Below, one piece after another: positions 1 through 5,035 of a DNA stretch of 5,035 bases; within the stretch, counting starts at the first letter, position 1, and every line of letters starts with the position of its first letter. The notes beneath the pieces were generated by a model. The model saw nothing but the letters and a program-made list of their open reading frames with translations. It was not told where the DNA came from and did no database searches. Source of the DNA: Microcaldota archaeon (lineage in GTDB: Archaea; Micrarchaeota; Micrarchaeia; Micrarchaeales; Micrarchaeaceae); contig JAJYZH010000035.1 of NCBI GenBank assembly GCA_021800135.1, forward strand, positions 1 through 5,035, in the 5' to 3' direction. A program made the position numbers and the translations under genes.

Positions 1-1
1 C

Positions 2-925
2 GCCCTCCTGATATTCGTCCATTACATGCTTGTCAAGCAGGGAGGCCTCAGCACACCATATAGGGGCGATATTCCGTACGGCGTTGTAGAGGCGAATCAC
101 AAACTGATGTACCGCAGGATGGTATACGTACTCGCAATAGTGCTGGTATCTGCGGTTATCTTGCGCTCTCCGTATATAGCTCCACTTTCTATACAGCAGG
201 TTGCATTGAGTACCCCGGGAACCTTTGCGATTACATTGATGCAGGAGTTCAACCATACTTCAGGCACTGCCGCTTACATTGACACAATAGATCCATACAC
301 CTTTAACACCTCGATGTCTTACGTTACAATCCCATATCTTTCTTATGTGAATATAACCCGCTCCTTTAACTATGAGCAGGCGCTTATCAGGCAAAACCAA
401 TCGACCCGGGATTCTGACATTGCCGCAGCTTACTCTTATTTCCTGGACAATGGCACCGTTTCTGGTGGTTTTAATTCTACTAATACCGCAATAAGGCTCT
501 TCTCCCAGCTTACGTATATGGCGCAGACAGGCCTTTACCAGAGCGTACTTCAGAGCGAGGTGCAGAATCCGCTGAACGAGACTTACACCATAAGGCTTCT
601 TGCAGACACCGGAGCGCTCTCTAGTTATGCAAGCCAGTATGGCTTGCGCACGCACCAGTGGGGAATGATAAAGGCCGGCAGCCTTTGGTGGCAGATAGGC
701 AGCTATTGGACAGCGCCCTACAACTGGCTTGAGATAATGACGGGTGGAATACAGTGGTGGGGTGATATAGAAAATGGGATCCTTGCGGTCGCCGCATTTG
801 TAGTCCTTATGTTCCTGCCCTTCATTCCTGGACTGAACAAGTTGCCTGACAAATTGAAGCTTTACAAACTGTTCTGGAACCGGTTTACCATACCTGAAAT
901 GAAGAAAGGCAAAAAGGTTAAATGA
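2..925 (+). CDS. Cytochrome b-type quinol oxidoreductase subunit, C-terminal part (partial at left edge)
   Basis: The reading frame is open to the left edge, so the ATG at 26 is internal; 307 residues are visible, counted from the codon at 2. Visible residues 7-20 (HYMLVKQGGLSTPY) resemble the end of helix D of cytochrome b/b6, where His is the last heme ligand and is followed by a K/R-Q-G-x-S-x-P stretch. Helix E is at about 40-57. A long outer loop of about 180 residues follows. Residues 239-276 then match the PEWY segment plus helix F of cytochrome b: PYNW, then a Gly-rich turn, then a hydrophobic helix ending LPFIPG. A basic cytoplasmic tail ends the protein, so helices G and H are absent. 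The family moves electrons from quinol to a Rieske protein across the cytoplasmic membrane. The loop carries seven N-glycosylation sequons. The Rieske gene would be expected outside the window. Assignment rests on motif recall, not a search; archaeal SoxN/SoxC-like cytochromes are the closest type I can name. Confidence 0.75.
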   Translation, partial: ALLIFVHYMLVKQGGLSTPYRGDIPYGVVEANHKLMYRRMVYVLAIVLVSAVILRSPYIAPLSIQQVALSTPGTFAITLMQEFNHTSGTAAYIDTIDPYTFNTSMSYVTIPYLSYVNITRSFNYEQALIRQNQSTRDSDIAAAYSYFLDNGTVSGGFNSTNTAIRLFSQLTYMAQTGLYQSVLQSEVQNPLNETYTIRLLADTGALSSYASQYGLRTHQWGMIKAGSLWWQIGSYWTAPYNWLEIMTGGIQWWGDIENGILAVAAFVVLMFLPFIPGLNKLPDKLKLYKLFWNRFTIPEMKKGKKVK

Positions 926-928
926 GGG
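924..928 (+). promoter_or_regulatory. Shine-Dalgarno site for the seven-helix protein
   Basis: GAGGG begins inside the TGA stop of the cytochrome b gene and lies 10 bases before the ATG at 939. This supports the 939 start over the in-frame ATG at 951, and implies translation from the same message as the cytochrome b. Confidence 0.6.
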
Positions 929-938
929 TTTCAATCAT

Positions 939-1619
939 ATGGGTTTTGATATGTACGGATTGCAAACTGCTGTTGTGGTATCAACTCTTTTTATAACTGT
1001 ATTGAGCGTGGTGCTCGCGGCATTCCTGACACTCAATTTCAGATCTAGGCGCCAGGCGAGCTACCTCTTCTGGAGCCTGGGCATGTGGGTGTTTGCTGTA
1101 GGGGTAGCAATGGAGGCCGCGTTCGCGCTTGGAGTATACAGCCAGGCTTTGGCAGGCATATACATATTCGTTGTGGCGCTTACGGTAGAACTGCTTGCAC
1201 TGGGTTCGATGCAACTTGTAAGCTCCAGAGCACTGCGTATCGCGTATTATGCTTACTGCGTTGCGACCACGCTTGTTCTTGCCGCTGCCACATATACGGC
1301 CGAAATAGGGAATATAATCGTCACATATGTGGTGTTTGGAAGCTTGCCCATTTCAGTCATAATCGCCTCATCGCTTGTCACTTTCCCAGCCGCCGTGCTG
1401 CTTGCAGTCATAGCAGGTATAAGTTACTGGCACAACAGGGGCGCTAAGATGCTAAGCATAATAGCCGGAGTCGTTATAGTGAGCGTCGCCGGCACCCTGT
1501 ATATAGCTGCCATTCCCGAGTTCCTTTATTTTGCAGAGTTTGTAGGCATACTGCTCCTCTGGGCAGGATTCTTCGATGCAAAGGGCTTCAGGCGCTCATT
1601 TCATCCTGGCAGGACTTGA
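939..1619 (+). CDS. Seven-helix integral membrane protein of unknown function, in operon with cytochrome b
   Basis: I do not recognise this 226-residue protein. Seven hydrophobic segments are visible at about residues 8-32, 41-64, 70-92, 99-119, 138-162, 170-190 and 195-212. Basic residues cluster in the loops at 34-39 (FRSRRQ), 95-100 and 164-170 and in the C-terminal tail from 215. This predicts an outside N-terminus and a cytoplasmic C-terminus. Acidic residues E59 and E84 lie within helices 2 and 3. The only histidines, H165 and H222, are at the cytoplasmic edge, so there is no sign of bis-His heme b binding. It starts 13 bases after the cytochrome b stop with its own Shine-Dalgarno, so the two are probably co-transcribed. 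A role as a small hydrophobic accessory subunit, comparable to CbsB in Sulfolobus cytochrome b558/566 operons, is inferred from position only. A stand-alone relative of the 7TM sensor module of histidine kinases is another possibility. Confidence 0.85.
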   Translation: MGFDMYGLQTAVVVSTLFITVLSVVLAAFLTLNFRSRRQASYLFWSLGMWVFAVGVAMEAAFALGVYSQALAGIYIFVVALTVELLALGSMQLVSSRALRIAYYAYCVATTLVLAAATYTAEIGNIIVTYVVFGSLPISVIIASSLVTFPAAVLLAVIAGISYWHNRGAKMLSIIAGVVIVSVAGTLYIAAIPEFLYFAEFVGILLLWAGFFDAKGFRRSFHPGRT

Positions 1620-1679
1620 TATTGATAAGCGGTTACTGCTGGCCGGGAAACCAATATGCCCTGCGGCAGTGCCTGAAAT

Positions 1680-3425
1680 CTAATTGCCGCCCTTCCTTTT
1701 CCTGACTAGGAACTTTCCTATAATCATTGTCTTTGCCCCCGTATTCGCCAATGTCCACAATGCGTCCTGCGGACTCATCACTATAGGCTTGCCATGCTTG
1801 TTCAGGCTGGTGTTGAGCACCGCGCCTGTGCCCGTCTTCTTCTTTACCTTTTTTATCACGCTCTTGTAGAGCGGGTTCTCATTGACCAGTATCTGGGGCC
1901 TTGTGGTCTTGTCTATATGAGATGCTGCGATGAGGTTCTTGAACTGCTCTGGCCTGACCGCGTTCGCGCTGGTCATGAATTTGTTTGAATAGACGTAATC
2001 CCCGAGTATCTTGTCCGCGTCCTCCTCGAGTATCGTGCTTGCGAAAGGCTGGTAGTAAGGCCTCTTCTTTATTATTATGTTAATTATGTTCCTGTTCTCC
2101 TCTTCGCTCGGAAGCGCGAGCACGCTCCTGTTCCCAAGGGCCCTTGGCCCATATTCCATCCTTCCCTGGAACCATAGCACTATCTCGTTGTCGTCTGCGA
2201 CCAGATCTGCGGCGTAGCTTGCCGGGTCGCTTATTCCCTCGTATTCTATGCTGCCCTTCTTTCTCTCTTCCTTGAGCGCCTTCTCTATCTCCGCATCGCT
2301 GTACTCCGGTCCTGTATACATGTCGTTGACCTGCTTTGTGTTGAACTTCCCATTTAGCACAAAGTCGATGTACGCAGCAGCGCCCCAGGACAGTCCGCCA
2401 TCGCCCATGTTTGGAAATATGAATGTGTTCTTCACTTCTGGCATGTGCTCGAGTATCATGTTCACCTTTACGTTCGAGAAGAACCCACCAGCAAGCGCTA
2501 TGTTGTGTACCTTAGTTTCCTCTATCCACTGCCTTACCAGAGCAACCACCTGCTCCTCGACATGCTTCTGTATGGAGTATGCGAACGACTCCCTGTCATA
2601 TTTTGAAAGTAGGTGATCCTTCATGTATTCTGCCAGTAGCAGTTCGTTTCTGGTCTTGAGCCTTGATACAAGCTGCTTGCTTCCTGTATCGTAGTAACAG
2701 TAGTCGTCCAGTCCAGGTATAGACGCCGGGTAGGAATAGGCGGCCAGGCTCATAAGTTTGCCTTCGTCTTCTCCGTATCTCATGTCGCATGCCACTGTAG
2801 CTGCGCCGTACAATATACCCAGGCTTGAGCTTGCCTTGAATGAGGCAAGCCGTTTAAGTTCTCCATTTTCACCCAACGACACGCTTCCTGAAAGGCCATC
2901 GCCTGCGCCGTCAAGGGTTATGACAAGCGCCTCCTTAAATCCTGAAGAGTAGTATGCAGAAGAGGCGTGCGCCAGATGGTGTTCGACCAGATAGACGTCC
3001 TTATCATACAGTTTACTGCCCATGGCAGAGAGCTTCCTCTTGGTGACAGGTATGCTGATTGCGTTGCTTACGTATTTCCAGAAGGATTTTGGATTCTGAT
3101 CCTGGATAAGCCTGTAAACTATATTGGACATGTGCATGCTGAATCTTGAAGGTTTTGGCACCTCCCTTCGCCAGAGCTTCCTCCTTTTAACGTCCCAGCT
3201 TGGGAAGACCCTCGAAACCAAAGCGTTTCCGCCTATCCAACCCAGGGCTATGGCCTGCACTTCGTCCTTTGCATTCTTCTCTATGTATCGGATGGAATGA
3301 TAGGGGAAACCTACATCATTCTTGAGCCCAGTGAACCTTTCCTCATTTACAGCGAAGTGCACCGACCCTTTTGACACTAATGAAGCTCCAGAATTCGCAG
3401 AATCGTTTATGCCCAACACACTCAT
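1680..3425 (-). CDS. O-carbamoyltransferase, NodU/CmcH family
   Basis: At 581 residues this is full length for the family, which uses carbamoyl phosphate and ATP to carbamoylate a hydroxyl of a sugar or metabolite. The N-terminal Kae1-like (ASKHA) domain shows the phosphate-loop strand GINDSANSGAS (5-15), the metal-binding HHLAHA (149-154), LDGAGDG (171-177), EGKLMSLA (221-228), LAGGFFSN (311-318) and GDGGLSWGAA (341-350). The C-terminal YrdC-like domain shows GRMEYGPRALGNR (421-433), RPYYQPFA (455-462), ASHIDKTTRPQ (501-511) and LNTSLNKHGKPIV (537-549). No key motif is missing and the protein is probably soluble. The ATG at 3425 has a good Shine-Dalgarno. The gene lies 10 bases behind the MEMO gene and is probably co-transcribed with it. 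The acceptor cannot be read from the sequence; no glycosyltransferase or antibiotic gene is visible nearby. It is less likely to be the HypF hydrogenase-maturation carbamoyltransferase, because the acylphosphatase and zinc-finger regions of HypF are absent. Confidence 0.93.
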   Translation of the reverse strand: MSVLGINDSANSGASLVSKGSVHFAVNEERFTGLKNDVGFPYHSIRYIEKNAKDEVQAIALGWIGGNALVSRVFPSWDVKRRKLWRREVPKPSRFSMHMSNIVYRLIQDQNPKSFWKYVSNAISIPVTKRKLSAMGSKLYDKDVYLVEHHLAHASSAYYSSGFKEALVITLDGAGDGLSGSVSLGENGELKRLASFKASSSLGILYGAATVACDMRYGEDEGKLMSLAAYSYPASIPGLDDYCYYDTGSKQLVSRLKTRNELLLAEYMKDHLLSKYDRESFAYSIQKHVEEQVVALVRQWIEETKVHNIALAGGFFSNVKVNMILEHMPEVKNTFIFPNMGDGGLSWGAAAYIDFVLNGKFNTKQVNDMYTGPEYSDAEIEKALKEERKKGSIEYEGISDPASYAADLVADDNEIVLWFQGRMEYGPRALGNRSVLALPSEEENRNIINIIIKKRPYYQPFASTILEEDADKILGDYVYSNKFMTSANAVRPEQFKNLIAASHIDKTTRPQILVNENPLYKSVIKKVKKKTGTGAVLNTSLNKHGKPIVMSPQDALWTLANTGAKTMIIGKFLVRKRKGGN

Positions 3426-3431
3426 TGCCTA

Positions 3432-3437
3432 CACCTC
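3432..3437 (-). promoter_or_regulatory. Shine-Dalgarno site for the carbamoyltransferase, overlapping the MEMO stop codon
   Basis: On the minus strand the sequence reads TGAGGTG. The TGA (3438-3436) is the MEMO stop, and GAGGTG (3437-3432) is a strong Shine-Dalgarno six bases before the ATG at 3425. The overlap fixes the start and suggests coupled translation of the two genes. Confidence 0.75.
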
Positions 3438-4263
3438 ACACAAATGCCAGCGACGCATACGCCACAACGCTAGAGTAATCCCCCATAGCGTCTCCTGAGT
3501 TCGAATAGTCCAGCAATACACCCCTGCCTGCGCCTTTGCCTAACGCATAAAGCATTGCCACCGTTATGGGGCCATATCCGCAGGCACTGTCATTTAATTC
3601 GTCAATTAACTTATTAAAGCTTGCACTATCAAGCCTTGAAATCGCATTAAGCAGCTTTGTGTCCTTTTTTCTCGCAATCTCTGCACTCTCGTAATGGTCG
3701 AAGTCAGAACTTGCTATCACGGCTATTTTCCTGCTTGTTTCCGCCTCTGCCTTTAGTATGGCTTCTGATAGGGCACGGCTGTAATCCAAGCCCTGATCCC
3801 CCATACATACAAACGTGAATTTCCTGTTCGGCAATACTGATTGCGCAAACGGCAGCTGCACTTCAACCGAGTGCTCAAGCCTGTGCGCCGATTCATCTAT
3901 GCTTATTGACCCGGATGCGTCAGCGAGCGCTTTTGAAAAGGCTCTGTCGTTTCTCGCAATTTCTATCGGAGTCCTCCAATCGTCTAGCGACACGGATATA
4001 GCCCGGCCGAACCCCGTATGGTTAGGCCCTATCACAATTACTGTCTCTATTTCATTTAGCCTGGAATTGAGCGAAATGGCCTTGTATGTATAAGCGGCGG
4101 TCTTCCCTGAATAGATGTATCCGGCATGAGGCGCTACGAAGGCGTAAGCGCTTTTTACCGCATTGGCGTCTACTTTTGCCTCTTTGAGTGAATTCTCTAT
4201 GAAGCTGTTGAGCGCCTTTCTGTCTTCCGGATAGAAGCTGCCGGCTACTGCCTCATTCCTCAT
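3436..4263 (-). CDS. MEMO1 family protein (AmmeMemoRadiSam system protein B type)
   Basis: The protein has 275 residues from the ATG at 4263, a usual length for archaeal MEMO proteins. Family motifs appear in order: AVAGSFYP (5-12), PHAGYIYSG (45-53), GPNHTG (79-84), EHSVEVQLPF (130-139), SSDFDHY (185-191), CGYGPITV (228-235) and YSNSGD (253-258). H46, H82, H190 and C228 correspond to the metal-site residues of human MEMO1 (H49, H81, H192, C244), so a metal site looks intact. The fold is related to class III extradiol dioxygenases, but the cellular role in archaea is not established. I chose the ATG because MEMO proteins usually begin just before AVAGxFYP; an in-frame TTG at 4272 would add three residues. 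No clear Shine-Dalgarno precedes the ATG, which fits a short or absent leader. It is the first gene of a two-gene operon with the carbamoyltransferase and is divergent from dinB. The usual AMMECR1 and radical SAM partners are not visible here. Confidence 0.93.
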   Translation of the reverse strand: MRNEAVAGSFYPEDRKALNSFIENSLKEAKVDANAVKSAYAFVAPHAGYIYSGKTAAYTYKAISLNSRLNEIETVIVIGPNHTGFGRAISVSLDDWRTPIEIARNDRAFSKALADASGSISIDESAHRLEHSVEVQLPFAQSVLPNRKFTFVCMGDQGLDYSRALSEAILKAEAETSRKIAVIASSDFDHYESAEIARKKDTKLLNAISRLDSASFNKLIDELNDSACGYGPITVAMLYALGKGAGRGVLLDYSNSGDAMGDYSSVVAYASLAFV

Positions 4264-4274
4264 ACCAATCAATT

Positions 4275-4284
4275 AAAATATTTT
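4275..4284. repeat. AT-rich palindrome AAAATATTTT in the divergent promoter region
   Basis: This perfect 10-base palindrome sits between the MEMO start and the TTTAAA box. Its centre is only about 17 bases from the MEMO ATG, too close to act as the TATA box for that start. It could be a binding site for a dimeric regulator or simply AT-rich promoter DNA. Confidence 0.3.
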
Positions 4285-4294
4285 GAACCAACAT

Positions 4295-4302
4295 CTTTAA
4301 AG
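4295..4302. promoter_or_regulatory. Palindromic TATA-like box (CTTTAAAG) probably serving both dinB and MEMO
   Basis: The palindrome is centred at 4298.5. Archaeal transcription usually starts about 25-27 bases from the TATA centre. On the plus strand this gives about 4324, at the dinB GTG (4323). On the minus strand it gives about 4272, nine bases before the MEMO ATG and exactly at the alternative TTG. The box reads the same on both strands, so one TBP site could orient either way. No strong BRE was identified. Function is inferred from spacing. Confidence 0.45.
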
Positions 4303-4322
4303 TGATTAGATATGGTGGGCTG

Positions 4323-5035
4323 GTGCCAATCACGCACATAGACATGGATTACTTCTTCGGGGCATGTGAGGAACTCAGGCACCCCGAACTAAAAGGCAAG
4401 CCCCTGATCGTAGGAACTGCGCCAAAGAATGAAAAATTCAGGGGAGTAGTCCAGACATGCAACTATGAAGCGCGAGCGTTCGGAATAAGAAGCGGAATGC
4501 CAACGTCGCAAGCGTTCAAGCTACATGAGGACACGGCTTATCTGCAGGAGGACTATGACTACTACGATGACATATCCAAAAAGATTCTTGCGCTGTTGCA
4601 AGGGTACAGGTTCCCGATAGAACAGGCAAGTGTTGACGAGTTTGCAATGGATCTCGGCCGTATGAGCTACGAAAAGGCGGAAGGCATAGCGAAAGATATC
4701 AAACGCAGGATAAAAGGCGAGATAGGGCTTCCGTGCACCGTAGGAATAAGCTATGGGAAGGTGTTCGCCAAGATGGCGTGCGACGATGCCAAGCCTGACG
4801 GTCTGAAAACAGTCAGGGAAGGAGAGATAATGCAGTTTTTAGGGAGCAAGGAAGTAGGCAAGTTGCCTGGAATAGGCAAGAAGACAGAGGAAAGACTGCA
4901 TGAGATGAAAATAAGTAAGATAGGGGAATTAGCGAAGGGGAATGTGATAACGCTAATGGATAGGTTCGGGGTTTTCGGCAGGGAGATGTTCGAACTTGCA
5001 AATGGGGTAGACGAGAGCAAAATAGTTGAAAGGTC
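4323..5035 (+). CDS. dinB: DNA polymerase IV (Y family, DinB/Dpo4), partial at right edge
   Basis: This is a translesion polymerase that copies past damaged template bases. With a GTG start at 4323 the metal-binding residues fall at D7 (HIDMDYFF, 5-12) and D105/E106 (ASVDEFAMD, 102-110), identical to Sulfolobus Dpo4 numbering, which supports this start. The steric-gate position is F12, against Tyr in Dpo4; Phe is also seen in bacterial DinB. Other family motifs are NYEARAFGIRSGMP (47-60), the palm segment TVGISYGKVFAKMACDDAKP and the thumb helix-hairpin-helix around KLPGIGKKTEERL. The frame is open to the edge after 237 codons, so palm, fingers and thumb are present and the linker and little-finger domain lie outside. 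GGTG (4314-4317) is a weak Shine-Dalgarno, but the TTTAAA box places transcription near the GTG, so the message may be leaderless. The neighbouring MEMO gene is divergent and shows no functional link. Confidence 0.95.
   Translation, partial: MPITHIDMDYFFGACEELRHPELKGKPLIVGTAPKNEKFRGVVQTCNYEARAFGIRSGMPTSQAFKLHEDTAYLQEDYDYYDDISKKILALLQGYRFPIEQASVDEFAMDLGRMSYEKAEGIAKDIKRRIKGEIGLPCTVGISYGKVFAKMACDDAKPDGLKTVREGEIMQFLGSKEVGKLPGIGKKTEERLHEMKISKIGELAKGNVITLMDRFGVFGREMFELANGVDESKIVER

Noticed and set aside
260..934. A 224-codon open frame on the minus strand across the cytochrome b gene
   Set aside because: It lies opposite a frame with clear cytochrome b motifs, shows no recognisable domain or plausible start signal, and its composition (rich in Arg, Cys, His) is typical of an antisense shadow.
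1635..1670. Imperfect inverted repeat (ACTGC...GCAGT with inner GGG/CCC) between the convergent genes, as a possible terminator
   Set aside because: The stem is short and interrupted, and no T-tract follows on either strand within the 60-base gap. Archaeal termination usually relies on T-rich stretches, so I cannot support it.
2248..2616. A 122-codon plus-strand frame within the carbamoyltransferase
   Set aside because: It is antisense to conserved carbamoyltransferase coding sequence, and its Ser/Phe/Cys-rich translation is a typical mirror of a real gene.
4312..4341. ATG at 4312 as a dinB start or short leader peptide
   Set aside because: It is out of frame with dinB and reaches a TAG after nine codons. 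The in-frame GTG at 4302 is also unlikely because it overlaps the TATA-like box and would shift the Dpo4-matching residue numbering.
4751..5020. Minus-strand frames opposite dinB
   Set aside because: They are low-complexity Ser/Pro/Leu-rich shadows of the polymerase gene.
1..5035. Search for CRISPR repeats, transposase, tRNA or rRNA, and anti-phage gene sets
   Set aside because: I saw no spaced direct repeats, no cloverleaf-like stretch, no transposase motifs and no defence-type domains. Nearly all bases are accounted for by five genes and one short promoter region.

Overview
This window most likely comes from an archaeon. Four things point that way: a Y-family polymerase whose catalytic residues fall at the positions known from Sulfolobus Dpo4 (D7, D105, E106), TATA-like boxes placed for leaderless or nearly leaderless transcription, a cytochrome b with an N-glycosylation-rich outer loop like those of acidophilic archaea, and an archaeal-type MEMO gene. 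Codon use includes many ATA and AGG codons at roughly balanced base composition. An acidophilic lineage (Thermoplasmata or Micrarchaeota/ARMAN-like) is my best guess, but the sequence does not settle the taxon.

Layout. Positions 1-1619 (+) hold the end of a respiratory operon. First comes the C-terminal part of a cytochrome b, cut off by the left edge. It is followed 13 bases later by a seven-helix membrane protein of unknown function. Positions 1680-4263 (-) hold a two-gene operon read right to left: a MEMO family protein, then a NodU/CmcH-type O-carbamoyltransferase whose Shine-Dalgarno sequence overlaps the MEMO stop codon. The two blocks converge across a 60-base gap. Positions 4264-4322 are a compact divergent promoter region built around a palindromic TATA-like box. 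From 4323 (+) to the right edge runs a dinB/dpo4 translesion polymerase, lacking only its little-finger domain because the window ends.

How the genes work together. The cytochrome b would oxidise quinol in a Rieske/cytochrome b complex, with the seven-helix protein as a possible accessory subunit. The carbamoyltransferase probably transfers carbamoyl from carbamoyl phosphate to a hydroxyl of a sugar or secondary metabolite. The role of the MEMO partner is not known. The polymerase belongs to a separate DNA-damage-tolerance unit. Nothing in the window looks like a mobile element, CRISPR array or RNA gene. The least ordinary features are the large sequon-rich insertion and altered PEWY motif in the cytochrome b, the MEMO-carbamoyltransferase pairing, and the shared promoter.
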